64,000 nucleotides of DNA from Beta vulgaris subsp. vulgaris. Its lineage: Eukaryota; Streptophyta; Magnoliopsida; Caryophyllales; Amaranthaceae. A model generated the notes under the pieces. That model saw nothing but the letters and a program-made list of their open reading frames with translations, was not told the origin of the DNA and searched no databases. A program made the translations under genes and the position numbers. Below, in pieces: positions 1 to 13,141 of this stretch (the first letter of the stretch is position 1; every line of letters starts with the position of its first letter). Location of the stretch: positions 63,164,915 through 63,228,914 of the forward strand of contig NC_079205.1 in NCBI RefSeq assembly GCF_026745355.1, given 5' to 3'.

Positions 1-872
1 GGACCTAGAATAATATCATTCTAATGTATATGGCAATCCTAGAAAAATAACAAGAAAATATATGCGTGATAGTTCGACAAGATGATCTTCATAAAAAAAT
101 TGTATTCAGATGATTTTGAATTATTTTATTTTTTTTGTTATTATATCAACCAAAAAATATCGGAGAGACTTATGTCGGTAAGGCAAGAGTCTAGATAATG
201 TCTATTATTGTCTAACTATTAAGTATTAATTAATCATGGGCCACATGCTGAATGGGTCTTATCCCATGGAAATGTTTACTTGCGAGTAGACTTGAATCTT
301 ATTCAATAACGTGCGCTAACTCGTACCAAACACTTGGTAACGTTTGACAACACTAATAAACAACCATGTCAATGGGTCAAAATTTATCATTTTCCACATT
401 TCATATATATAATAAATTTCAATATTGGGGATTTTTTCTTACCAAATTTGATTTCTAATTCTCAAACTCAAAATGAATTTGTGTCAAATTCGGTTTATAT
501 TATCACTTATATCACAAACTTTGGCCCTTCAAGGGTGAAAGAAAATCTTCTTTCAAATGGTCTCCCATAAAATCAAGATGCATTTCATGAATTACATTTT
601 CCAGGTTCTGAGAATGTCCAAAAACATATGATACACGCTTCAAAATGTTATTTTAGAGCTATTTATGGACTTATTTAGGCGCGGTAATATTTTCTTTGAG
701 ACCTTCCCAAGAATCTCATAATGCCTTGAGAGGGATCTCAGGTGGTTAAGACCCACTTTATTTTCTTAAAATATCTTCTACAACTTATATTGTATATGTT
801 CAGTTTTCACCCTAAGATAGCTATGAAGGACACAATATATATGTTTGTTCTAAGGCATTAGTATACTCTTAA
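1..872. other. AT-rich non-coding flank
   Basis: No convincing coding sequence is visible. Short open frames here lack codon bias and family motifs. Near 600-650 there is a decayed stretch resembling part of the adjacent satellite unit (a 'gtccaaaaa' and 'atacacgctt' block), so the satellite may once have reached further left. Confidence 0.5.
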
Positions 873-3800
873 ATGGTCTCCCAAGACCTTAGGATTCATC
901 CCTTGCAGCCATGTGGTTTGGAACAAATATGTGGATGCGTTTACGTTCATTTCGAGTCAATTTTAGGTTTCACAAGAAATGAACAAATAGGGTTTTTAGA
1001 GGCTTTTCGAGACAACACAAATAGAGCCAAGCACCCGCGTAATGTTATAAGTCACGTCAGCCTTCCTAGGAACATTTCAAGAGAAAATATGACCACGCCC
1101 GGAGAAGTCCAAAAATGTCCCAAAAAAAGCCAAAATTGTAGGTTATAATACACACTTAGGACTTTCCCAGGGTTTGAGCTCCGAGTGCCACAGGATGCCT
1201 CCTAGGGACATGGTGGGTCATTGGAAAGAAATCATGTGGCTTGGAACGAATATGTGGATGCATTTACGTTCATTTCGAGGAAATCTGGGTTTCACGAGAA
1301 ATGAACAAATGGGGTGTTAGAGGCTATTCGAGGCAATACAAATTGTGCCAAGGACCCGTGCAACATTACACGTCACTCCTAAGAATGTTTCGGGAGAAAA
1401 TATGACCAGGCGCGGATAAGTCAAAAAATGTCCCAAAAACAACCAAAATTGAAGATTATAATACACGCTTTCGGACTTTATCAGGGCCCGAGCTCCGAAT
1501 GCCACGGGATGTCTCCTAGAGTCATGGGAGCTCATTAGAAAGGAGTCATGTTGCTTGGAACGAATAATTGGATGCCTTTACGCTCAATTGGAGTCAATTT
1601 TAGGTTTCACGAGAAATGAAAAAATATGGTGTTTAGAGGATTTTTGAGGCAACACAAATAGTGTCAAGTACCCGCGCAACGTAACAATTCACGTCGACCC
1701 TTCCTAGGAACGTTTCGTGAGAAAACATGATGAGCCCCGGAAAAAGTCCAAAAATGCTCTAAAAACAGCCAAAATTGAAGGTTATAACACACGCTTTCGG
1801 ACTTTATCGGGCCCGAGTTCCGAACGCCATGGGATTCCTCCTAGGGATATGATAGGTCATTGGAAAAGAGTCATGTGGCTTGGAACAAATATGTGGATGT
1901 CTTTACGTTCATTTCGAGTCAATAAATGTTTCACGAGAAATGAACAAAAAGGGTTTTTACCAGTCACGTCGGCCTTCCTAGGAACGTTTTGGGAGAAAAA
2001 ATTACCAGGCCTGGAGAAGTCGAAAAATGTCCCAAAAAAGCTAAAATTATATGTCATAATAAAAGCTTCGGACTTTCCCGGGGTCCGAACTCCGAACGCC
2101 ACGGGATGCCTTCAAGGGACATGGTGGGTCATTGGAAAGAAGTCATGTGGCTTGGAACGAATGTGTGGATGCACTTACGTTCGTTTCAAGGCAATTTTGG
2201 GTTTGACGAAAAATGAATAAATTGGGTGTTCAAAGTCTTTTCGAGGCAATGCAAATAGTGTCAAGCACCAGCGCAACGTTACAACTCACGTTGGCAATCT
2301 TAGAAATGTTTTGGGAGAAAATATGACCAGACCCGAAGAAGTCCAAAAATGTCGCAAAAAAATCAAAATTGAAGGTTATAATACACGCTTTTGGACTTTT
2401 TCGGAGTTCGAACTCCAACCGCCACGGGATGCCTCCTAAGGCCATGGGAGGTCACTGGAAATGAGTCATGTGGATTGGAACGAATATTTGGATGCATTTA
2501 CGTTCATTTCGAGGAAATTTGGATTTCACGAGAAATGAACAAATGGGGTTTTAGAAGTTTATCGATGCAATGGAAATTGCCAAAGACCCGTGCAACGTTA
2601 CACATTATGTCGGCACTCCTAGGAATATTTCGGGAAAAAATATGACCAAGTCCGGAGAAGTCCAAAAATGTCCTGAAAACAGCCAAAATTGAAAGTTATA
2701 ATACACGCTTTCGGACTTTCTCGGGGTCCGAGCTTCGAACGCCATGGGATGCCTGCTAGGGTCATGCTGGGAGGTCATTAGAAAGGAGTCATGTGGCTTG
2801 AAACGTATATATGGATGTCTTTACGCTCATTTCGATGAGTCAATTTTAGGTTCCACGAGAAATGAACAAATAGGGTGTTTAGAGGTTTTCTGAGGCAACA
2901 CAAATGGTGCCAAGCACCCACGCAACATAAAAAGTCACGTTGGCACTCATAGGAAGGTTTCGGGAGAAAATATGATCAGGCTTGGAGAAGTCCAAAAACA
3001 GTCAAAATGAATTAATACACGTTTCGACTTCTCGTGGCCCGAGCTCCGAATGCCATGGGATGCCTCCTAGGGTCAGGGAGGTCATTAGGAGTCATGTGGC
3101 TTGGAACGAATATATGGATGTCTTTACACTCTTTTTGAGTCAATTTTAGGTTTCACGAGAATTGAACAAATATGGTGTTTAGATGCTTTTCGATGCAACA
3201 CAAATGGTGCCAAGCACCCACCCGATGTAAAAAGTCACTTCGGCCTTCTTTGGAACGTTTCGAGAGAAAATATAGTCAGGCCCGGAAAAGTCCAAAAATA
3301 TCCTGAAAACAGCCAAAATTGAAAGTTATAATACACGCTTTCGGACTTTCTCGAGGCCCAAGTTCTGAACGCCACGGGATTTCGGATTTCTCCTAGGGAC
3401 ATGGTGGGTCATTGGAAAAAAAGTCATGTGGCTTGGAACGAATATGTGGATGCATTTACGTTCATTTCGAGGCAATTTTGGGTTTGACGAGAAATGAATA
3501 AATGGGGCCTTCAAAGTCTTTTCGAGGCAATACAAATGGTGCCAAGCACCCTCGCAACCTTACACGTAACGTCGGCACTCATAGGAATGTTTCGGGAGAA
3601 AATATGACCAGGCTTGGAGAAGTTCAAAAACGTCACAAGAACAACCAAAATTGAAGGTTATAATACACGCTTTCGGAGTTTCTCGTGGCCCAAACTCCGC
3701 ACGCCATGTGATGCCTCCTAGGGTCATCGAGGTCATTAGAAAGGAGTCATGTGGCTTGGAACGAATATATGGATGTCTTTACGCTCATTTCGAGTCAATT

Positions 3801-4100
3801 TTAGGTTTCATGAGAAATGAACAAATATGGTGTTTAGATGCTTTTCGAGGCAACACAAATGGTGCCAAGCACCCGCGCGATGTAAAAAGTCACTTCGGCC
3901 TTCCTTGGAACGTTTCGAGAGAAAATATGGCCAGGCCCGGAAAAGTCCAAAAATTTCCTGAAAACAGCCAAAATTGAAAGTTATAATACACGCTTTCGGA
4001 CTTTCTCGGGGCCCAAGTTCCGAGCGCCACGGGATTTTTCCTAGGGACATGGTAGGTCATTGGAAAGGAGTCATATGGCTTGGAATAAATATGTGGATGC
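873..4100. repeat. Tandem satellite array, about 320-bp unit, about 10 copies
   Basis: A phrase of the form 'atacacgctttcggacttt' recurs near 1147, 1461, 1785, 2057, 2380, 2700, 3014, 3331, 3661 and 3986. The spacing is 314-330 bp, with one short interval of about 272 bp. Each unit also carries 'catgtggcttggaacgaat', 'tttcacgagaaatgaac', and 'gagaaaatatgaccagg' in the same order. Copies are diverged by substitutions and small indels. The open frames across the array are satellite reading frames broken in different places and do not encode one conserved protein. The array ends sharply near 4098, after 'gaataaatatgtggatgcc'. Chromosomal position (centromeric, subtelomeric or interstitial) cannot be told from the window. 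Confidence 0.9.
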
Positions 4101-5102
4101 CAAATGTAAATTGATAATCAATACAGGGCATATCGTCCGGGACAAGAACTGGTTGGAAAACAAAACATCAATATAATATATTTTTTATATTTATAATGCT
4201 AGCTTACTCCTCATAAAAAAAAAATATTATGCTAGCTTAATCGTAAAAATAAGCGTGCGCAATATTTTATATAGATACAAAAATTTGAAGTAGCACACAG
4301 GATACGGTTGGTTGATAAGGGTTTAATACTACTATAAGCTTAAAAAACGAAGGGTGAAGAGTGGAGTAATTGCGGCCTCCCATGACACTGTGAAGTGGAT
4401 ATTCGACGCACAGTTCCACTGCTCTCAAATTGTTCGAGAAATGCATGTCTACTTACTACTTACTACTTACTACTTACTAGTGCTAGCTTATACCAGTAAT
4501 ACCACCATGTACTTGCCCATAGACTAGTCAAAAATAATTTAGTTCCAGTACAAATAAAAAAAAAGTAGAATTTATTAGCAAACAAAAAAATCCGTACCCA
4601 ACTTAATTAACAAAAACCGTCTGTAGTATAGTTAAGAGTCCAAATCAGAGACGGAACACCTTCGACGTGAAATCGTTGGTCGCCAAACAATAGTAGCTAC
4701 CAAAAGTTCAAAAATCTGTTGTCGAATACTCTATAGACGAGGAAGTTTAAGTTTTTATACACCCACAACTCTGTTTGGAAAAGCATTTTAACTACTTTAA
4801 ATGATAAGGTGCTAACATATTTTAGGTGCTAAAATGATTAGTAGTGTTCGGAGAGCACTTAAAATACAATTTCAGGTGGTTAAAATGACTTAAATGATGA
4901 GTTAAAAAATTTACCTTTTCAAAATCAGGTCACTGAAATTTTGAAAAATCTTTTCAAAATTTTGACAATAACTAATTTTGCCAAACAGTTAAACTAATCA
5001 ATCAGTTACCTTATCAGTTCTAGCACCTTATCAGTTTCAGTTAACTTATCAGTTTCAGTTTATTTTCAGCTAGTAATGCCAAACAGAGCTTTTCGCCAAC
5101 TC
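4101..5102. other. Intergenic DNA upstream of glucanase 1, with a short (TACTTAC)-type microsatellite
   Basis: No gene is seen. A short 'ttactac' repeat lies near 4449-4479. The segment near 4840-5080 has repeated 'cagttacttatcag'-like motifs and is presumably upstream promoter DNA of the gene starting at 5164. Confidence 0.45.
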
Positions 5103-5110
5103 TATATAAA
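5103..5110 (+). promoter_or_regulatory. TATA box of glucanase 1
   Basis: TATATAAA lies 54 bp before the start codon, inside the block CTATATAAAGTGGCA. The same block stands at the matching place before the second glucanase, which supports it as a real core promoter. The transcription start would be near 5135. Confidence 0.7.
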
Positions 5111-5163
5111 GTGGCAAAGGAAAGGATTTCAACCTATCAAGGAATAAACACACCTCCAATAAT

Positions 5164-6733
5164 ATGGCTACCACTTCCTCGCTGTACATCGCAGTATTAT
5201 TATTGCTTAGCCTGCACCCTACAGGTAGTTCTCTCTCACTCTATCACTCACAATTTAATCTTTGCCATTTTTAATTGAACATGATTAAATTACAGATGTA
5301 TAGTTATAGACTTATAGTAGGAAGGTTGCTAATATGATAGATATGTTACCGGATAGTATGATCACTCATATGTTCGGATGAGGTTTAAATCCTAAAACCA
5401 ATTGGTAATAGAAAGATTAGTCCATCAAACTTATATGTTAGTCGTCATCTCTCTCTCGTTTTTCAATGTGTGGCAACCTCACATGTGGTGTTTAACACCT
5501 AAAAACAATACAAGAGAATTTATTATATTCAATTAAAGAAGCTTGTTTAATAACACGTAAAATATTTGAAGCAAAAGCCAAACTACGACATCCAATATGT
5601 GTGTACAAGTTTATATACCTTAAGCCTAATTGTATTGATGATGTCTTAATATAGACGCACAAATTGGAGTATGTTATGGAAGGAATGCAAAAGACTTGCC
5701 ATGCGCGGAAGATGTGGTAAACCTCTATGACTTCCACGGCATACAAGCGATGAGACTATATGAACCCGATCAAACCACACTAGAGGCACTACAAGGTACA
5801 TGGATCACCCTCATGTTAGGTGTACGTAACGAGGAAATTTCGAGTATAGCCTCCGATCAATCGACCGCTGATAAGTGGGTTCGGACCAACGTGGTCCCTT
5901 ATGCATCATCGATCAAATACATTGCCGTTGGAAATGAAATCCATCCATCTGACCAACAAGCCTCATCGGTTAAACCAGCGATGCAAAATCTTCTTAATGC
6001 ATTAAATTCGAACAATTTAGGAAACCAAATTAAGGTTTCTACAGTAATTGACACAAGTTTAATCACAAACTCTTATCCACCATCACATGCACAATTTATA
6101 AACTTAACTTACATTACCCCAATAATAAACTTTTTGGCAACTAATGATTCACCTTTGTTGGTGAATATTCAACCCTACACATCTTATATAAATGATCCAA
6201 AAAATATTAAACTTGACTACGCATTATTTAACGCACAAGGGACTGTTTTTATTGATGATAAAAATGGGTTGAAATACCAAAATTTATTCGATGCAATATA
6301 TGATGCAATCCTTGCTTCTATAGACAAAGTTGTTACATCCCAAGATAAACTACTTTATAATGGAAAGAAAACCCGGAGTAACAAGAAGAAGAAGGTTAAG
6401 GTGGTGGTGTCGGAAAGCGGGTGGCCGTCGAAAGGTGGATTTTCAGGCCATAGTAAGAAAAACAATGCTATAAGAAGTAGACATCATGATCAAATGAGGT
6501 CATCTAATGCTGAAGAGGCGGCGACGACGGAAAATGCAAAGACTTATTACACAAATTTGATCGCTCATGTGAAGAATGGTACTCCATTGACACCAGGAGA
6601 AGAGATTGAGACATACTTGTTTGCAATGTTTGATGAGGTTGATAAACCAGGGGATGAAAGTGAGCGCCATTTTGGAGTTTTTACTCCGGATGAACAACCA
6701 AAGTATGGCCAACTTGACTTTTGTTACTGTTAG
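5164..6733 (+). CDS. Glucan endo-1,3-beta-glucosidase (GH17), two exons, with basic insertions
   Basis: Exons 5164-5224 and 5655-6733, intron 430 bp with GT/AG borders, encode 379 residues. Exon 1 codes for the start of a hydrophobic signal peptide; cleavage is expected just before the GH17 start AQIGVCYGRNA (residues 22-32). The protein should be secreted and hydrolyse internal beta-1,3 bonds in callose or fungal wall glucan. The acid/base Glu is in AVGNEI (Glu115); the nucleophile is in VVSESGWPS (Glu274). The family is usually about 330-350 residues; this one is longer because of two Lys/Arg-rich insertions, about residues 253-267 and 283-309, on either side of the nucleophile motif. The usual core resumes at TENAKTYYTNL. 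The C-terminus ends DFCYC with no long GPI tail. An AATAAA at 6867-6872 may serve polyadenylation. No frameshift or stop is present, so it looks functional. Confidence is high for family and exons; substrate is inferred from the family. Confidence 0.93.
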
Positions 6734-7114
6734 AACTAATCTTTTAAGAGAAGGGTAACCAAATTGTGTATCGAGATAAAATATTAGGGTTAACCCTTCA
6801 AAGGAGAGTTTCATAATTCTCTAATAATTAATCTTATTATGGTTTCATTTTGTCCTTCTTGTACAAAATAAATCATGCATAATGATATAAATTATGACAA
6901 AATAAATTATGCACAAATTTGTCCTCCTTGTTTAGATTGAAATATTTTTTCCAGCTTTGATGTACAACAACATATTATACTTATTGTACCCAATTATTAT
7001 TTCCTTCAAGTGTGAGTTAATGAAGTCTTCATGAGTTGGTATTAGTAGGAAAAAGAACGTATAAACCATGCATGCAGATCATGCAAAAAATACCTTCATA
7101 CTTGTATTGTTGTA

Positions 7115-7389
7115 CAGAGGCGGCTAAGGCCATGTGCAGAGTGAGCAACGGCACAGGACCCTCGAAATATAAGGGCCCAATTCTATTAGTTGTCCGTCTA
7201 AAGAAAAAAAAAACTAAATCTAATTACAAATTTAAAGAGATTAATTTCTATTTGGTGTTTTTCTTAGCTTCTTCTTCTCCTATTCTCCAAAACGCCCCAT
7301 TTATAACTCTTCCGGCTCTTCTATTCACCAAAAAAAATCTTTACAATTTTATTTTAGCACAGGGCCCCTAATTTTATGAGACGGCCCTG
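7115..7389. mobile_element. Short non-autonomous hAT element (275 bp)
   Basis: It begins CAGAGGCGG and ends GGCCCTG, an imperfect inverted pair typical of hAT ends. It is flanked by TTGTTGTA (7107-7114) and CTGTTGTA (7390-7397), an 8-bp target duplication with 7 of 8 matches. There is no transposase. It lies about 380 bp downstream of the first glucanase stop. Confidence 0.65.
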
Positions 7390-10300
7390 CTGTTGTACCT
7401 AATAGAGAAGCCTTTGGTTATCTTACTAGCTAAAATTGAAGTTTGTGCTTTGTTGTATGGAAACCTTATATGAAAATGCTCCATTCGCTTCTCCATAGAT
7501 TATTTACAGCACACAATCTTTGCTTTCAATTGAACTTAATCAATTATCATGATTCTCCATTATTGTACATAATATAACAAAATATGTTTCATGAGTGACA
7601 AATATAGGCGTCCTCTGATCCGGTTGTTCAACACCAAAAATTGATCTTTCTATGGAAAATCCATGGGCTAAAGAAGTTATATAAATTTTTAGATGGACCT
7701 CCAAATCAGCCTTTGTCGAAGAAGAATCAAACCACATATATAAATCTAGTAATGTAGGATTCTATCTTAAAACCATTTTTTGCTCTGATACCATCAATGG
7801 CCTGCATAAAGGGGCGGAGCTATCCTTTAGAGTTCAGGGTTATTTGATTGCTCTTATATTTACATTTTTGCTAATTTCTTTGATAAAATTAGTACATTTA
7901 TAGATTTTTCTGTAAAATTTGACCATTTGCACTTAAACAAATATTTTGCAGCCACGAATGTATTACTCTAGATTTGCCACCTAGTGATGCCTGCATAAGT
8001 ATATAGTGGATAAATAATCTAACCATATATATACCTAACAGCATCCTAGAATCAATTTGAAAACATAGGTGGTGTAACACTCGACCCATGCGGGAGTCAT
8101 ATTTATCATCATCACCAATGTGTATCCAGGTCTAACAATTGTACTTGATAATCAACACAAGTTCCTTCGACACATTTTGTCCTTACTCATGTGTACCCTA
8201 AAAAAACTCCCAAGAGGTCACCTAATATCCCTGGACTACTCCTAGCCAAGCATGCTTAACTTTGGAATAACTTAGAAAATGGACTACCTAAAAGATATAT
8301 GTATCTTATTGGAATGAGTAGCCTGCTAAATCCCTTTGAAACAATCATGAGGGGAATCACATGTGGAATAAGCCACTAAAATAGGTCTCTCTTAGGCATT
8401 CCGCATTACCCCTCATCTTGTTTAAGTGACAACTACGTACTCTCAACTCTTATGAAGGTTCAGAAAATTTGGCTTTATTAACATCAAAGCAAAGGTAATA
8501 AAAATCCAATACTCTTTCACATCTATTAGGATTCAGGGTTATGAATACTACTATAACAACAAGAAGTTCTAGTCCCAATAAATATTCTATCAATGTTGCA
8601 TGTGGAAGATACAATTACTTGAGAAACACATTGTAGTTGTTATTTGACATTGAAGTAGTTTATATATATCCCTTCACAATCTATAGAAAGGCCATTCAAG
8701 AATATTTCTAAGTTAGGTTTGACATGGAGTTAGTACAAATACACACTTTTTAAATTAGGCTAAATTTATTATATCAAGAAACTTGTGATGAATTTTCAAC
8801 ATTTCTTTTTATTTGCAACACTTTAACTTGAATAATCATATACTTATTTTGTCCATACTTATTTTTTAATATATAAATAGTTTTAGTTTATAAGATGTTA
8901 AAATAATAATAAAAAATCAAAATTATGCTTTATGGATCAAAAAATAAAGTGTTAGAAACAAAAATTAATTGGACTTTGAAATTCTTTTTGTAGATAACAA
9001 GTTTTTTGTTCTTTTAGATAAGTTGTTGTGAACCACTAGCTAGCTAGTAGGAGTTGGGAGAAAAGTTTTCTACCTTTTTCCACTCCACCTTCTCTAAAAA
9101 AACAAAACTCATGTTGGAAAGCCTTGTTTTGATTGAGGAATGTGAACTTGATAGCACACAAGATATATTGTACTCCACCTATTTGAATTAGCAAACACCA
9201 ATAAAATACTTTCAAATTTATAATGCTAACTTGTGCTTAAGCATGCAAGATATTATAATTACATAAAGATATATATTATTATCATGAAACACAAAGGATT
9301 ATAAATATTACAACCATTTACTAGTAAATAGATATGATTGTATAACATGCTAGATACAAGATTAAGCCACTTACCATTTCTCAAATTGGAGATTCTAAGC
9401 AACTTGAAGACATATTGCGTGCTTGCACTTAAGCCAATATTCACATAGTTGTGAAGTGGGTGTTCCACTTACATTTCCACTTCTTTAAACTTGTCCAAGA
9501 ATGTTCTCTACTTGCTAAGTGCTAGCTAACTCCATTAGGCACTTGCCAAGATTACACTACCATAGTCTATACATAATACAAGCTAAGATTTGCCCCTTCA
9601 ATGCCATGAACTGGGAAATCTGTTACATGCATCCAAAATTATTGTCATAGATATAATTATAATATTGGCAAAGTGGCAGCCATCCCTATACCTTCACCAA
9701 TTGAATTTTTTTTTTTTTTACATGAAAAAAGTTAGGACATCCTTCTCTTTAAAAAAGACTGCTGAAGAATCAAAAAGGACAATTTTTTGTAGCAAGGATT
9801 GTGTTGAAATATACACGTCAACCGAGACAACAGAACTGCTGTAACTTTTTTTAATAGAAAATATGTTACCCGCACCAAATGAATTTGAATCCCCTTGATA
9901 TCTTGTTGGGGGAAATTGGACTTGTATAACTTATCAATTTAATAGTTGTGCAATGAAACACTAATGATTGTTTTCGACCTAACTCATGTTGGAAAGATGA
10001 CGTGATGCTGCTATAGTTATTAGATAAAAGGACGATATAGCCAAAATTCATAAACTTTGCCAAACAAGTATATATAACAAAGTAACATGTTTATTGTGTT
10101 ATATTCAACTTATTCTTCACTTATATTATCTAACTTTAACTTAATATAACTTATTTTAACTAATCCAAAAATTTAAAGAATCTTATTGGAATTATTTTTT
10201 AAGGCATTTATAATAAGTTAAACACAACACAGCCTTAAAAAATGAAGTGCTTTATATATAACAAAAACTCGAAAGTTTTAAAGAGTTCCAAATGCCAAAA

Positions 10301-11100
10301 AAAATTGAAATGAATACACTTTGGACCTGAGGATATAAATTAGATGGACTCAATTCTAAATTCGAACCAAACTTTTCACTGATCTAGCATAGTCTAGTTC
10401 AAACAATTTTGCTAGAATATAATTATATAAATCTAATTCAATCCAATTTAAATTTTAAGATGACATTAGTTTTCATTTAGTCAGATTAAGCCTTTGTAAT
10501 TTATCACCACAATTTTTAACAAATGATACAGACAATAAGATTGATAGCATACCATTACATAAACTATATGGAAACATAAAAATTATATACTTTCTTTAAT
10601 TTCTAATAGGACTTCGGACCTAAAATAATTGAGTCCAATCCTAGTCTATAATTGTGAACTTGGATTTTTAAATCCAAAAAATACATTCTCTAGTTCAATC
10701 CGAGCAATATTTCAAACCAAATGAAATTGAATTTCGAACTTTAGACTTTTCTCAATCCACTACCTTTTATCTATATAGTAAGTGTTGTAAAAGTTCGTAT
10801 TACAACGATATTAGTATAAGACCACCTCACTTTCTGCTCGAAAATGGTAATTTTATATGTTAAGGGAATCACTTTGATATAAGGGTCACATTTTACTTTA
10901 AAGGGGTCATTTTCAAAAGAAGTGTTCCGTTTATGATAATAGGGGACTCCCATCGATCTTACCATAATTTTATAATAAAATCATCTTATATGAGAATATG
11001 TATTATATATACACTATTCTCAGTCTATTATGCTCCTTCAAAAACAAATATTTCAGTCTTCCACTAGTTGACTTCGTAATTCAAGTTTTTGTACCCTCAG
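7390..11100. other. Spacer between the two glucanase genes
   Basis: About 3.7 kb of AT-rich DNA with no supported gene; open frames are short and lack motifs. Near 7783-7795 the - strand reads TGGTATCAGAGC, the usual primer-binding sequence of Copia elements, so a decayed retrotransposon may be present, but no LTR pair could be seen around it. Confidence 0.45.
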
Positions 11101-11105
11101 TACTC

Positions 11106-11113
11106 TATATAAA
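11106..11113 (+). promoter_or_regulatory. TATA box of glucanase 2
   Basis: TATATAAA within CTATATAAAGTGGCA, the same 15-base block as before glucanase 1, lies 69 bp before the start codon. Conservation in otherwise diverged upstream DNA supports core promoter function. Confidence 0.7.
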
Positions 11114-11181
11114 GTGGCATGTTGAAAGACTTAAAACTATCATGCAAACTAAGACACACATAGTATTAGTAAATTAATGTC

Positions 11182-12865
11182 ATGGCAACCACCCTTAGAG
11201 CTTCTCCTATGATTACCACCACTGCTTGGCTGTTCATCGCCGCATTCATATTGCATATTAGCCTACACCTTACAGGTTTATGCCTCTCCCCCTCTAAATG
11301 TGTACTCACTTCTGTTCTTTTTACTTCTTATATATAGTTGCTTTTAATTAAGGATCTAATTAATTCATAAATTTTCAATGAAGCATATACTGTCTCCATT
11401 TTAGATTATAAGTCATGTAAACCACTTTTACGCATATTAAGAATTTAGTTAGTTTTAGTTAGATTTGCATAGGTAATAAAAATTCATATTAAATATATTG
11501 TATTGGTAATAGAAAATAACCTACAATCTTATCTTCATAGTATTAACTTGCATTTAATTTTACATTAGTAATGTAAAATGTTTTATATATATAAAGTGAT
11601 ATATTGCAGAACATCATCACAAATTGATCAAACTTGATCAACTTCTAGTTGATTCGTGTTTGTGCCATATATCAAGTTTGATTTCTCTTTATTACTTTTG
11701 TCCAGTCTAGATTGTGTAAATTATAATTTTTATTAGGGGTGTTCTCGAAAATATAGTGTTTGGCAAAGTAGCAGTAATAGATGAACACAAAACATATAAT
11801 TTTGTGATAATCTTATTGTTTCACAAAAGCTACCCGGATCAGTTTTTGCAATCAATAACATCACATATAAGCTTTGACTAATCTATAAATCTCTTATAAT
11901 GATTCAATGTAGAGGCACAAACTGGAGTAAGTTATGGAAAAATTGCAAACAATTTACCATCCCCACAAGATGTGGTGAACCTTTACAAGTCCAACAACAT
12001 AAAATCAATGAGACTCTACTTCCCTGATCAAGCCACCCTTCAAGCCTTACAAGGAACAGACATCAAACTCATGTTAGGCGTCGCGAACGAGAACATTCGA
12101 TCGATTGCATCGTGTCGATGTGCTGCCTATCGATGGGTTCGAACCAATGTACTCCCATATAGATCATCGATCCAATACATCGTAGTCGGAAACGAAGTTG
12201 ATCCTTCGAATGAAATAGCCTCATCCGTGGAACGTGCCATGCAAAATATTCTATACGCACTAAATGCGTTACGTATAAACCAAATGAATAACGATATTAA
12301 GGTCTCAACAGCTATCAACGCAAATTTAATAACAAATTCCTACCCACCATCTAATGGTCAATTTAAGGATACATCATATATGTCTCCAATAATAAACTTC
12401 TTAGACAATAATAACTCACCTTTATTAGTTAATATATACCCTTACTTTGCTTATGTAAATGATCCACAACATATTTCACTAGACTATGCATTATTTCAGT
12501 CCACTGGAAATGTATTTACTGATCCTAATAATGGGTTAGGCTACCGTAATTTATTTGATGCAATGGTGGACTCAGTCTATGCGGCTCTACGAAGGGCCGG
12601 TGCGCGACATCCACGTGTTATATCGTCCGAGAGTGGATGGCCGTCGCACGGTGGATTTGCTGCCACGATGGATAATGCAAAGATTTATTATAGAAACTTG
12701 GCTAATCATGTGAAGCAAGGGACTCCTTTGACACTAGGGCAACCTATTGAATCATACTTGTTTGCAATGTTTGATGAGAATCAAAAAGATGGGGCTGAAA
12801 CTGAACGTAATTTTGGGCTTTTCTTACCAAATCAACAATCCAAGTATGGCCAAATCAAGTTCTAA
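11182..12865 (+). CDS. Glucan endo-1,3-beta-glucosidase (GH17), two exons
   Basis: Exons 11182-11275 and 11913-12865, with a 637-bp intron (GT/AG) in the same place and phase as in the first glucanase, give 348 residues, the normal family length. Residues 1-31 form a signal peptide with a hydrophobic stretch (AWLFIAAFILHISLHL). The mature part starts near EAQTGVSYGKIA. The acid/base Glu is in VVGNEVDP (Glu126); the nucleophile is in SSESGWPSHGG (Glu271). The core runs on to FAMFDENQKDGAETERNFG and ends at KYGQIKF, with no C-terminal vacuolar or GPI extension. It should be an extracellular beta-1,3-glucanase of the defence or callose-turnover type. Glucanase 1 lies 4.4 kb upstream in the same orientation, so the two arose by tandem duplication and have diverged considerably since. 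The first in-frame ATG after the TATA box is chosen as the start. Confidence 0.95.
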
Positions 12866-13141
12866 GTGCTCATCGTAGGTAATAATTTATGTAAAATCTT
12901 GTGATGGGTTTACACTACCCAAACAAAAAAGAGAACTTGTGACGGTTGAGGTCCAGTTAATTGGGCCACCTCAACACACACAAAAAAAAGATGACTATGT
13001 ATTGTACTAAATAAGATTAGCATCTTTATGTAACTTGTGGAAAAATGGAATGTATGGCGTATGGAAGTTTAAGAAAAAATTAATTAAGTGTTATATACCG
13101 AAAAATAAAAAAATAAAAGCTAAATACAGCAAAAAAAAATT

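Noticed and set aside
1717..2220. Open frame of 167 codons in the satellite
   Set aside because: It spans more than one satellite unit and repeats the unit in translation; equivalent frames in other units are broken.
7036..7371. 111-codon open frame after glucanase 1
   Set aside because: It runs across the border of a small hAT element and has no motif.
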